From Cellulomonas flavigena DSM 20109 (GTDB lineage Bacteria > Actinomycetota > Actinomycetes > Actinomycetales > Cellulomonadaceae): DNA of 64,000 nt. Below the pieces are notes generated by a model that was given only the letters and a program-made list of their open reading frames with translations, had not been told where the DNA came from and ran no database searches. The stretch covers positions 1,364,001-1,428,000 of the forward strand of contig NC_014151.1 of the NCBI RefSeq assembly GCF_000092865.1, in the 5' to 3' direction. The position numbers and the translations under genes are program-made. Shown here one piece after another: positions 9,898 to 17,323 of the stretch. How positions within the stretch are numbered: the stretch's first letter is position 1; each line of letters opens with the position of its first letter.

Positions 9898-9927
9898 CCG
9901 GCAGGCCCGCCGCGGCGGGCCTGCCGG
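9898..9927. terminator. Perfect 30-nt palindromic terminator between convergent genes
   Basis: CCGGCAGGCCCGCCG is followed directly by its exact reverse complement. It lies between the M15 peptidase gene and the oppositely oriented epimerase gene and can serve both. Confidence 0.75.
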
Positions 9928-9936
9928 TGGGACGGC

Positions 9937-10845
9937 TCAGCGCAGCGTGAGGCCCCAGCGGACCGCGTGCGACGCACCGGGCTCGAGCTCCACGAGCATG
10001 TCGCCGGTGCGGAACGCGTCCGCGATGCACGTCATCGGCTCGACGGCCACACCGCGGCGGTCGATGCCCGGGATCCCGTCGCCCGTGCACACCTGCCACG
10101 CGGGCAGCGACGCGTCCGCCCAGACCGCCACCGTGCGGCCGTCCGCACCCGTGAGCGTCGCCCACGTCAGCCCGTCCGCGTCGGGGACCGCCCCGACCCA
10201 TGCGTCGTCGAGCTCGACGCCCGCGAGCGGCCGCCCCTCACGCAGGTCGAACGCGCCGCTGACCGCCTGCGTCCCTGTCGGCAGCAGGCGCTCGTCGACC
10301 GTCACCCGGCGCTCGGCGTCCAGGCGCAGCGTGCACGCGTCGACCGGGCCGGGGCCGGGGGAGAGCCACGGGTGGAACCCGACGCCGTAGGGCGCGGCGC
10401 TCGTCCCACGATTCGTCGCCTCGACGGAGACGGTCAGGCCGTCGTCCCCCAGGACGTACCTGACGTCCAGGCGCAGCGGCCAGGGGTATCCCGGCACCGG
10501 GACGAGGTCGTGGCGCAGCGTGACCGTGTCGGGTGCGGCGTCCACGGCCTCGAAGCGCTCGTACGAGACGAGCCCGTGCAGGGCCGTGAGCCGCGCGTGC
10601 TCGGTCAGGGGCACCTCGTACGTGACGTCGCGGAAGCGGTAGCGCGCGTCGCGCAGGCGGTTGGGCCACGGCGCGAGCACCGCCCCGGAGAACGCGGGCG
10701 CGATGACGTCGGACGCGAAGGGCAGGACGACGTCGCGCTCGCCCACGCGGTACTCGCGCAGGCTCGCGGCGACGGACGTGACGACGGCGACCTGGTCACC
10801 GTGCCGGAGCACGTGCTGGTCGCCCGTGGGGGACGGAGTGTTCAC
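9937..10845 (-). CDS. Aldose 1-epimerase (galactose mutarotase) family protein
   Basis: The 302-residue protein is an all-beta aldose epimerase-like fold that interconverts alpha and beta anomers of hexoses in the cytoplasm. Visible family motifs are SGAVLAPWPNRLRDARYRF near the N-terminus with the substrate-binding Asn-Arg, LHGLVSYERFE with the conserved His, GVGFHPWLSPGPG with the catalytic-type His and a late acidic segment VAVEPMTCIADAF. The start is GTG at 10845. It stands alone between convergent and divergent neighbours, so its sugar substrate cannot be read from context. Confidence 0.88.
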   Translation of the reverse strand: MNTPSPTGDQHVLRHGDQVAVVTSVAASLREYRVGERDVVLPFASDVIAPAFSGAVLAPWPNRLRDARYRFRDVTYEVPLTEHARLTALHGLVSYERFEAVDAAPDTVTLRHDLVPVPGYPWPLRLDVRYVLGDDGLTVSVEATNRGTSAAPYGVGFHPWLSPGPGPVDACTLRLDAERRVTVDERLLPTGTQAVSGAFDLREGRPLAGVELDDAWVGAVPDADGLTWATLTGADGRTVAVWADASLPAWQVCTGDGIPGIDRRGVAVEPMTCIADAFRTGDMLVELEPGASHAVRWGLTLR

Positions 10846-10871
10846 GGGGCCACGGTAGTCGTGGTGCCCCC

Positions 10872-11198
10872 TCAGGCCGTGGGACCCGCCGGGGCGTCGG
10901 CGACGTCGCCGGTCGCACGCGCGTCGGAGTGCCCGAGCGGGCGCCCGGGAGCGACGCGGTCGCGCACGAGCTGCTTGAGCGTCGTCACCTCCGGGAACCC
11001 CCGGCCGCCGGCCCGGTCCCACAGCAGCTCGTCGCCGACGTGGACGGTGAACACGCCACCGGTCGCCGGTCGCAGCGCGACCTCGCCGAGCTCGCGGTGG
11101 AACGTGGTCAGCAGCTCCTGGGCGTACCACGCGGCCCGCAGGAGCCACCGGCACTGCGTGCAGTACGTGATCGTCACCCGCGGCAGGTCGTCGCCCAT
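10872..11198 (-). CDS. Rdx/SelT-SelW-SelH-type thioredoxin-like protein
   Basis: The 108-residue protein starts VTITYCTQCRWLLRAAWYAQELL, the signature of the SelW/SelT/SelH (Rdx) family with a CxxC redox pair at Cys13 and Cys16. The middle contains the family pattern GGVFTVHVGDELLWDR and then GFPEVTTLKQLVRDRV. In eukaryotic relatives the second position is selenocysteine; here both are cysteine. The last 20 residues are low-complexity. Its precise redox partner is unknown for bacterial members. It ends about 27 bases before the start region of the epimerase gene on the same strand. Confidence 0.85.
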   Translation of the reverse strand: MGDDLPRVTITYCTQCRWLLRAAWYAQELLTTFHRELGEVALRPATGGVFTVHVGDELLWDRAGGRGFPEVTTLKQLVRDRVAPGRPLGHSDARATGDVADAPAGPTA

Positions 11199-11290
11199 GG
11201 GGCCCAGTGTGGCGTGGCCTCGGCGCCGCCGGCAGGGGGCGCGGGACGAAGGGCAGGGCCGCGCGCCCGTGCGTCGGGCATGATCCCGCC

Positions 11291-12754
11291 ATGGAGCAAC
11301 GACGCGTCCGTCTCGACCTGCCCCGGTGTGCCCCCGAGGACGTGGGTGTGCCGTCGGCGGCGCTGCTCGCGTTCGTCGACGCGCTCGACGCGCACGACGA
11401 GACCCACTCCGTCGTGGTCGCGCGGCGCGGTGCGGTCGTCGCCGAGGGCTGGTGGGACCCGTACGGCCCGGAGCTCCCGCACGACCTGTACTCGTTGTCG
11501 AAGACGTTCACGTCCGTGGCCGTCGGGCTGGCACGCGCCGAGGGTCTGCTGTCGTTCGACGACCCGGTGCTGTCGTTCTTCGCCGACGAGGCGCCCGCCG
11601 CGCCGTCGGAGCACCTCGCGGCCATGCGGGTGCACCACCTGCTGACGATGCGCACCGGGCACCACGAGGACACGAGCGGGCACGCGTTCGCCGCCGCGGA
11701 CGTCGCCCGGGCGTTCCTCGAGCTGCCCGTCGAGCACCCGCCGGGGTCGTGGTTCGTCTACAACACGGCGGCGACGTACATGCTCTCGGCGATCGTCACC
11801 CGGGTGACGGGACAGCGGCTGCTCGACTACCTCGGGCCCCGGTTGCTGGAGCCGCTGGGCATCACCGGGGCGACGTGGGAGCAGTGTCCGCGTGGCGTCG
11901 ACATGGGCGGGTTCGGGCTGGCGCTGCGCACGCAGGACGTCGCCGCGCTGGGGGTGCTGCTCGCGCAGGACGGTGTGGTCGACGGTGTGCGGCTGCTGCC
12001 CGAGGGATGGGTCGCGCAGGCCACCGCGGACGGTGCCCCCGCGGGGGTCGCGCGCGTCGTCGGCGACGGTCCGGCGGAGTGGCAGCAGGGCTACGGGTAC
12101 CAGCTGTGGCGCTGCCGCCACGGGGCGTTCCGCGGGGACGGGGCCTTCGGGCAGTTCTGCGTCGTGGTGCCGGAGCACGACCTCGTGGTCGCGACGACCG
12201 CGGGCGACCTCGACATGCAGGGCGTCCTGGACCGGGTGTGGGACCTGCTGCCGCACCTGGCGCCCGGGACGCTGCCGGTCGACGGGCGCGCGCACGACGC
12301 GCTCGTCGCGCGGCTGACCGGGCTGTCCCACCCGGCACCGTCGTCCGACGCCGGGGACGGCGTGCCCTCGCTCGTCGACCGCGACCTCGTGCTCGAGCGC
12401 CCGGTCGGCCCGGTGCAGGGGCTGCGGATCGAGGTCGGCGCCGACGAGGACACGCTGCGGGTGACGACCCCCCACGGGGTCGTGGCACTGCGGGCGGGCC
12501 ATGCGCGCTGGGTGGGGCAGACGGTCACGCTGCCGAGCGTGCACGACGGGTCCGAGCGGGACCGACGTGTGCTCGCGTCGGTCGACCGGCCCGGACCGGG
12601 CGAGTACCGCGTCACGCTGCGGGCGGTGACCACCCCGTTCCGGTGGACCGCGACGGTGCGGGCGGCCCCGGACGGGACCGCGACGCTGCACGCCTGCCAG
12701 AACGTCGGGTACGGCACCACGACGGCGGAGGTCGCGCTGCACCCGCAGGGGTGA
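11291..12754 (+). CDS. Beta-lactamase-related serine hydrolase (class C / EstB-like)
   Basis: The 487-residue protein has the penicillin-binding-protein-like fold of beta-lactamase-related hydrolases. The nucleophile motif SxxK is Ser68-Leu-Ser-Lys71 in LYSLSKTF, the YxN motif is YNTAA near residue 157, and a terminal HxG-like segment is AFRGDGAFGQF. A C-terminal beta-rich extension (about 370-487) follows, as in many actinobacterial members of unknown substrate. No signal peptide is seen, so it is probably cytoplasmic and more likely an esterase or peptidase than an antibiotic-resistance enzyme. The ATG at 11291 is the first plausible start and lacks a clear ribosome-binding site. Confidence 0.85.
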   Translation: MEQRRVRLDLPRCAPEDVGVPSAALLAFVDALDAHDETHSVVVARRGAVVAEGWWDPYGPELPHDLYSLSKTFTSVAVGLARAEGLLSFDDPVLSFFADEAPAAPSEHLAAMRVHHLLTMRTGHHEDTSGHAFAAADVARAFLELPVEHPPGSWFVYNTAATYMLSAIVTRVTGQRLLDYLGPRLLEPLGITGATWEQCPRGVDMGGFGLALRTQDVAALGVLLAQDGVVDGVRLLPEGWVAQATADGAPAGVARVVGDGPAEWQQGYGYQLWRCRHGAFRGDGAFGQFCVVVPEHDLVVATTAGDLDMQGVLDRVWDLLPHLAPGTLPVDGRAHDALVARLTGLSHPAPSSDAGDGVPSLVDRDLVLERPVGPVQGLRIEVGADEDTLRVTTPHGVVALRAGHARWVGQTVTLPSVHDGSERDRRVLASVDRPGPGEYRVTLRAVTTPFRWTATVRAAPDGTATLHACQNVGYGTTTAEVALHPQG

Positions 12755-12878
12755 CAGGCCACGAGCTCCCGGTCCTGCCTGTGGACAGCGGCCCACGCGC
12801 CGCGCCCGCATGCCCTACCGTTCGTGGTCGAAACGGACGAAACCGACATCGTTTACCGGTGCGGAAGGGGATGCAGGC

Positions 12879-13498
12879 GTGGACGGCGTGGCGATCCTCG
12901 AGAGCGAGGTGCGTGAGCTCATCCGGCGTCGGGGGGTCGACCCCGTGCGCGACCGCGCCGGTGTGGTCGCACTCGTGCACGCCGCGATGGCCGACTACGA
13001 CGAACGCTCGCTCATCGGGTCGGTACCGCCGCTGGTCGACACCGCGGCCGCCCACAAGGCGGTCGTCGACGCGGTCGCCGGTCTCGGACCGCTGCAGCGG
13101 TACCTCGACGACGACGAGGTCGAGGAGATCTGGATCAACTCGCCCTCGCAGGTGTTCGTCGCCCGCCGTGGCGAGCCCGAGCTGACGACGACGATCCTCA
13201 CCGACGCGCAGGTGCGCGACCTCGTCGAGCAGATGCTCAAGGCGTCCGGTCGTCGCCTGGACCTGTCGAGCCCCTTCGTCGACGCGTCCCTGCCCGGTGG
13301 CGAGCGCCTGCACGCGGTGATCCCCGACGTCACGCGCCGGCACTGGTCCGTCAACATCCGCAAGTACGTGGTCCGGGCGACCAGCCTGGACGACATGGTC
13401 GCCCTGGGGTCGCTGACCCCGCAGGCGGCCGCGTTCCTCCAGGCCGCCGTCCGCGTCGGCCTCAACGTGCTCGTCTCCGGCGCCACGCAGGCCGGCAA
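12879..13498 (+). pseudogene. cpaF: cpaF/tadA-type pilus ATPase, 5' part (split by an integrative element)
   Basis: This is the N-terminal half (about 206 codons) of the Flp/Tad pilus secretion ATPase. It contains the family's N-terminal domain (VDAVAGLGPLQRYLDDDEVEEIWINSP, then GGERLHAVIPDV) and runs into the P-loop as VSGATQAG, where sequence identity to the family stops. The Lys-Thr-Thr of the P-loop is found 5.2 kb away at 18714. After the break the frame continues into the element for 68 foreign residues to a TGA at 13703. The start is GTG at 12879 with GGAAGGGG 8 bases upstream. Joining 12879-13498 to 18716-19319 restores an uninterrupted 407-residue protein. Confidence 0.93.
13493..13498 (+). 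other. attL core (CGGCAA)
   Basis: The hexamer CGGCAA is present at both ends of the inserted element (here and at 18710-18715) and once in the restored P-loop codons of cpaF (C-GGC-AA of Ala-Gly-Lys). It is therefore the likely crossover core of the serine integrase. A GACTAGC heptamer lies inside each end (13502-13508 and 18696-18702). Confidence 0.7.
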
Positions 13499-13572
13499 CC
13501 CGACTAGCGGTGAATCAACCCCCTCCTGTCCGAAGAGGCGCACGCTCAACGGTGCTACCCGAGCCGTACGAG

Positions 13573-14442
13573 TTAAGCCTCTGGCCAGAGGGCGCGGTGG
13601 TAACGCACGTGCGCGAGATCGATGTTGTGGCCGGGCTTCAAGCGGAGCGGTCCGATCATGCTCCCTGTCTCACGCTCGGTCACCCGCATGTCGTCTCCGA
13701 TGACGATGCCGCCATAGTCGAGCTGCACGTGATGGTTGGGGCAGAGGCAGAGCACGTTGTTTACTGAGTCAGGTCCGACGTGCGGCCGTCCGAGCGGGCG
13801 GATGTGTGCGCCCTCGACGTACAAACCGCCGAGGATGCTCACTTCACGGTCGCACACCTGGCACGTTCGCTCGTACATCTCCTTGACGTGCTGCGCCACG
13901 GCGGTATTCCGGATCCGCCGGGTGACGACAGTAACTGCGTATGCTGGGTCGTCCTCCGGCTCCGCCACGCCCTCGGGTTCTGGCTGGTTCGGAAGCCGTT
14001 GCAGCCGATATTGCACGACTTTGTAGCCATCTTGACCGGTAGTCATCCAGTGTGACTCAACAGTGAACAAACCGTCATAACGAAAACCTGACGGGGGTGC
14101 GTACAAGGCGTTGCCGTTAGCGCCTCGTACGACTCGGACAGGGTGACCCGCGAGCTCGCTTGTGATCAGTCCAGCGTTCGCGTATTGATCGACGCTCTGG
14201 TCCGCTATCTGTCGGCCGGTGGCCAGGTCGCGGCCTCCCATTCCGGTGTAGATGAGGTAGTCGCCGTGATCCTCATCATCCACATAGCTTCCCGACGCCA
14301 CAATCGAATCTGCACCATTCTCCCGGTTCCCGGAGATTCCCTGCATGTGCGGTGTGTGTACCCCTGCCGCGGCAAGTGCTGCTCGATTTTCGAAGGTGGT
14401 TCCGATGGGGACGCCGGGGATGTGACCGAATGTTGGGGACAC
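13573..14442 (-). CDS. SRA(YDG)-HNH modification-dependent restriction endonuclease
   Basis: The 289-residue protein begins directly with an SRA/YDG domain (about 1-150; FGHIPGVPIGTTFENR, AGVHTPHMQGISG, SYVDDEDHGDYLIYTGMGG), the fold that flips out modified cytosine. A C-terminal HNH nuclease follows (about 185-250): CQVCDRE, the catalytic AHIRP, and NNVLCLCPNHHVQLDYG. This two-domain order is that of SRA-HNH type IV restriction enzymes, which cut DNA carrying 5-methylcytosine or related marks. The likely role is defence against modified phage DNA or incoming methylated DNA. The start is ATG at 14442, opposite the divergent Abi-like gene. GC content is lower than the host. Confidence 0.9.
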   Translation of the reverse strand: MSPTFGHIPGVPIGTTFENRAALAAAGVHTPHMQGISGNRENGADSIVASGSYVDDEDHGDYLIYTGMGGRDLATGRQIADQSVDQYANAGLITSELAGHPVRVVRGANGNALYAPPSGFRYDGLFTVESHWMTTGQDGYKVVQYRLQRLPNQPEPEGVAEPEDDPAYAVTVVTRRIRNTAVAQHVKEMYERTCQVCDREVSILGGLYVEGAHIRPLGRPHVGPDSVNNVLCLCPNHHVQLDYGGIVIGDDMRVTERETGSMIGPLRLKPGHNIDLAHVRYHRALWPEA

Positions 14443-14692
14443 GGGGCCTCCTGAGCTCGCGGTTGGGTCGCACTTCGGCTTGCACGAGTGAGCATGCCGG
14501 CTCCGCCTTCGCTAGGCGTCTCGGATCCACTCAACCACAGCTCTAGCTACACGTGATGGTCTTGTCGCGAGCGTGGCGCGCACCGAGCGGGCGCCGCGGC
14601 TCCAGGTGCGGAGGACTCTAAGCACGATGCGGTTCGATGCCCCGCCAAGTTCTGGACACACACACCCGTCGCGCTTCTGGCAAGCTGAGCCC
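14443..14692. promoter_or_regulatory. Divergent control region of the two defence cargo genes
   Basis: This 250-bp AT-richer stretch separates the divergent starts of the SRA-HNH gene and the Abi-like gene and must hold both promoters. I cannot pick a confident -35/-10 pair. The upstream part is an open frame in line with the Abi-like gene back to 14573, but its sequence looks non-coding. Confidence 0.35.
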
Positions 14693-15571
14693 ATGACTGA
14701 CGGATGGGTGCCTTTCGGCCTCGACGCCGAAGAAGTAGCAGAATACCGCGTTCTCGTGCCGGGGGTGCCTCAGTGGCTGCGAGAGCCCTTATTGGCATGG
14801 GTCTCTGCGCGGTGGATAAACCCAGACGCTGGGGCCGGCTGGCTGCATGCAGGCATCATCCTGACGATGCAGAACACCCTCCGGATCGATATTGGTGTCA
14901 AAAGCGGTAACTCGATCGTTAGCGCAAACTCTGTTCGGGAGCGCCTTCGCGCACTTCCGGAGATGGAGCTTCTGCAAATCGTAGATTGGGTGTTGTCGAT
15001 AGGATTCCGCAGCATATCGGGCGCAGCTCTCACCCTGGACGTGATTCTTAGGCAAGCGCAGTCGGCATACTCGGTGGGGACTCGGTTCGACAAGATCGGC
15101 CTGGTTGACCGCGTGCCCGAGGGAGTGCGGTCCGCAGTAGAGGGCGTCATCAACGAGGGTGGCTCGGCGGGCACCCTTCTCGCCAGAGGGTGGGCGCACG
15201 TTCACGGCCTGCAAAAGAACGACACCGCGGGGTACGCGGATGCAGTGCGCGCGGTGGAGATTGCTGCCATCGCGGTTGTGGAGCCAGGAAACACGGAGGC
15301 GACGCTTGGTTCTGTGATAACAAGGATGCGCGCCCTTGGTGATTGGCGCTTGCCTCTCCGAGAGCATGCCCATGCACCGAGTGCCGAGATGATCGTGCAG
15401 ATGCTCCGCACCTTGTATCGCGGACACCGAGATAGGCACGGGAATCTCGACTACAGCGACGTGACACACGAGGAGGCCCGTGCCGGTATCGTGCTCGCGG
15501 CCACTCTCGTTGACTGGTTCGTCTCCGGAGCCATTGCGAGGCGTCCTGCGGAGCAGGATGCCTCGTCTTGA
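14693..15571 (+). CDS. Putative abortive-infection-type protein (Abi_C/HEPN-like)
   Basis: The 292-residue protein has no motif I can assign with certainty. Its last third (VITRMRALGDWRLP ... LYRGHRDRHGNLDYSDVTHEEARAGIVLAATLVDWFV) resembles the C-terminal region of abortive-infection Abi_C proteins, with the hallmark HG before a helix that ends WF. The run R-GHRDR-H also fits the Rx4-6H RNase motif of HEPN domains. An N-terminal helical part precedes it. Linkage to a type IV restriction enzyme on the same small element supports a phage-defence role; that is inference. The ATG at 14693 is chosen because conserved-looking sequence starts there (MTDGWVPFGLDAEEV). Confidence 0.6.
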   Translation: MTDGWVPFGLDAEEVAEYRVLVPGVPQWLREPLLAWVSARWINPDAGAGWLHAGIILTMQNTLRIDIGVKSGNSIVSANSVRERLRALPEMELLQIVDWVLSIGFRSISGAALTLDVILRQAQSAYSVGTRFDKIGLVDRVPEGVRSAVEGVINEGGSAGTLLARGWAHVHGLQKNDTAGYADAVRAVEIAAIAVVEPGNTEATLGSVITRMRALGDWRLPLREHAHAPSAEMIVQMLRTLYRGHRDRHGNLDYSDVTHEEARAGIVLAATLVDWFVSGAIARRPAEQDASS

Positions 15572-15675
15572 CTTGAAGTAGCAACGTTACTGGTGGGCTC
15601 CGCGTGGGGTGCCGCTCTGAGGGCATCATCCCGATAGCGGAGCAGCAGTCCGGAGGTCTCACGGGTCAAGCGGCC

Positions 15676-15727
15676 GCCCGTGCGCAGCTGGGGACCTTGG
15701 TGCGGAGCACCATCCCCGGCCACGGGC
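15676..15727 (+). other. Long interrupted stem-loop, candidate rolling-circle origin
   Basis: GCCCGTG (15676-15682) pairs with CACGGGC (15721-15727). Within it GGGGA pairs with TCCCC and GGTGC with GCACC around a GGA loop. A second hairpin, AGCCGGG-GCTT-CCCGGCT (15820-15837), and a palindrome GCGCATGCGC (15806-15815) follow. This structured, gene-free 300-bp block sits just upstream of the HTH and Rep genes, where a double-strand origin or a regulatory RNA would be expected. Confidence 0.4.
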
Positions 15728-15851
15728 AGAGTGCCGCTTGAGTCGTGTGACCGGAGGGCAAGGCTCAAGCGGTGGGGATGACGCCCGGGGGTGAGGCGCA
15801 TGCGCACCCAGCCGGGGCTTCCCGGCTGTCGGCCAAGAGCGGTAGTCTCAG

Positions 15852-15862
15852 AGTCCTGGACT
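15852..15862 (+). promoter_or_regulatory. AGTCC-T-GGACT palindrome before the HTH gene
   Basis: A perfect 5-bp inverted repeat lies 10 bases before the GTG start of the HTH protein, overlapping the approach to its AGGAGG site. The half-site matches the TAGTCCC boxes around the Rep start, suggesting one regulator reads both. Confidence 0.45.
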
Positions 15863-15872
15863 AGGAGGCTTC

Positions 15873-16256
15873 GTGTCTGACTTCCGCGCACAGCGCATGC
15901 CGTCCCCGGACGGCCAGGGCATCGCCAAGAGCAGGTGGGAGCGGGCGTGGTCCGCGTACACCAAGGCTGTCCGTCCCCTGACGGACCCGCTGGCTGAGCC
16001 GTTGCGTCCGCTCATCCTGCCGATCGCTCGTGGAGCGACCTTCGATCTGGTCGGGTTCTGGTTCGTCTGGCACACCGCCGGTGGCTTCGAGGGGATGCAG
16101 TCGCAGCTCGGGATGAGCCGGTCGGCGGTCTACCGCCGGATCTCGGCGTTCCGCAAGGTCTTCGGTGAGCACCCGGACGTGTACCGCTTCCCAGGCGTGA
16201 CCATCGACCTGGACACGGTCATCCACGAGACCGCAGGCGACACGCCCAAGCCGTAG
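15873..16256 (+). CDS. Helix-turn-helix protein of the integrative element
   Basis: The 127-residue protein carries an HTH in its second half (GMQSQLGMSRSAVYRRISAFRKVFG, about residues 85-108), preceded by a short helical region with two prolines-rich stretches. The GTG start has a perfect AGGAGG ribosome-binding site 6 bases upstream. It precedes the Rep gene by 48 bases, and matching palindromic half-sites flank both starts. A role as transcriptional regulator of replication or copy number is likely but unproven. It could instead be an excision or partition factor. Confidence 0.7.
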   Translation: MSDFRAQRMPSPDGQGIAKSRWERAWSAYTKAVRPLTDPLAEPLRPLILPIARGATFDLVGFWFVWHTAGGFEGMQSQLGMSRSAVYRRISAFRKVFGEHPDVYRFPGVTIDLDTVIHETAGDTPKP

Positions 16257-16313
16257 TCCCACGATCCGGGACTACGAGGCCGCGGCCTCCTATAGTCCCG
16301 GGGTATGGGACTA
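16254..16313 (+). promoter_or_regulatory. Four alternating TAGTCCC/GGGACTA boxes around the Rep start
   Basis: TAGTCCC at 16254-16260 and 16293-16299 alternate with GGGACTA at 16268-16274 and 16307-16313. Together they build nested inverted repeats, including the 9-bp arms CCGGGACTA and TAGTCCCGG, with GAGGCC-GC-GGCCTC between them. The Rep ATG (16305) is inside the last box. The arrangement suits an operator for autoregulation or a Rep-binding region. Confidence 0.6.
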
Positions 16314-17099
16314 GCGCAGATCGCCGACGCAGGAGCCGTCGTGGCTCCGCGCTCGCATGCGCCCCGGACCGCGGGCTGGGTGCTGTCGCTGTACCCGCGT
16401 GCCGCCGAGGGTGGCGGCTGCTTCGTCTCGTCCTACCGCCCACAGCGCTCCTACGTCGCGCGGGGCGCAGCTCGGGACCCCGAGCGCGCCGCGCAGGAAG
16501 GCGGACGGCGCGCACGGGCGGCCCTGCGCCGCTACTGCGCCGCGAACCGCCTCAACCGGCTCGGGACCCTGACCTACGCCGGTGAGGGTTGCCACGATCC
16601 GTTGCAGACCCGCGAGCACATCCAAGACTTCTTCCGCACCCTGCGGACGGACCTGGGCGGTAAGCCGCTGGCCTACGTTTGGGTCCCGGAGTGGCACAAG
16701 ACCGGCCACGGCCTGCACGTGCACTTCGCGGTGGGGCGGTACGTCTCGCGCTCCGTCATCAACGGCGCGTGGGGTCGCGGGTTCGTCCACATCAAGCTCC
16801 TGGGGCACGTGCCGGTGGGTGCCGGGGCGCTGGGGGAGGCGCGCCAGGCGGCGGGCTACCTGGCCAAGTACGTCTCCAAGACGTTCACCGATCCCACCGC
16901 GCGGGTGCTGGGGCTGCACCGCTACGGCCTGGCGCAGGGCTTCCAGCCCGAGAAGGTCACGCTGCGGGGACGGTCTCCGGAGGACGTGATCGGCCAGGCG
17001 TCGGATCTGTTCGGGATGCAGCCGGCCACGGTCTGGTCGTCGGTCGACGCCGAGCGGTGGACGGGTCCGCCGGCTATCTGGGCGCAGTGGGCGAGTTGA
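16305..17099 (+). CDS. HUH-type rolling-circle replication initiator
   Basis: The 264-residue protein shows the three motifs of HUH endonucleases in order: motif I LGTLTYAGEG (about residues 85-95), motif II HGLHVHFAVGRY with the metal-binding His-hydrophobic-His (about 137-148), and motif III GYLAKYVSKTF with the catalytic Tyr (about 182-193). Such proteins nick the double-strand origin and covalently join the 5' end to start rolling-circle replication or transfer. The ATG lies inside an operator-like repeat. It implies the element replicates after excision, as in integrative actinobacterial plasmids. Confidence 0.88.
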   Translation: MGLAQIADAGAVVAPRSHAPRTAGWVLSLYPRAAEGGGCFVSSYRPQRSYVARGAARDPERAAQEGGRRARAALRRYCAANRLNRLGTLTYAGEGCHDPLQTREHIQDFFRTLRTDLGGKPLAYVWVPEWHKTGHGLHVHFAVGRYVSRSVINGAWGRGFVHIKLLGHVPVGAGALGEARQAAGYLAKYVSKTFTDPTARVLGLHRYGLAQGFQPEKVTLRGRSPEDVIGQASDLFGMQPATVWSSVDAERWTGPPAIWAQWAS

Positions 17100-17104
17100 G
17101 CGCC

Positions 17105-17323
17105 ATGCCGGTGGACGACGCTGTCGCTCGGTGGGTGACGAAGACCTGCCGCGCCCAGGGGGTGCCCGTCAAGATCACCGATCCTGCTGCGCTGCGCCAG
17201 ATCGGCTTCCTGTTGGGGGCACGGATGGGCAGCCCCCGCGCGCACGGCGCGCCAGCGCCGCGCACGGGGGTGCCCGCCGCGCCCTCACAGCCGCCACTCG
17301 GGCTCCACTCGCTCGGGGTCTAG
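17105..17323 (+). CDS. Small protein following Rep, unknown function
   Basis: A 72-residue frame starts with ATG five bases after the Rep stop and reads MPVDDAVARWVTKTCRAQGVP, VKITDPAALRQIGFLLGAR, then a low-complexity Ala/Pro tail. Its stop lies inside the convergent integrase gene (39-base overlap). Position between rep and int would suit a small excision or mobilisation factor, but no HTH is clear. The first 45 residues look protein-like; the tail may be chance extension. Confidence 0.5.
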   Translation: MPVDDAVARWVTKTCRAQGVPVKITDPAALRQIGFLLGARMGSPRAHGAPAPRTGVPAAPSQPPLGLHSLGV

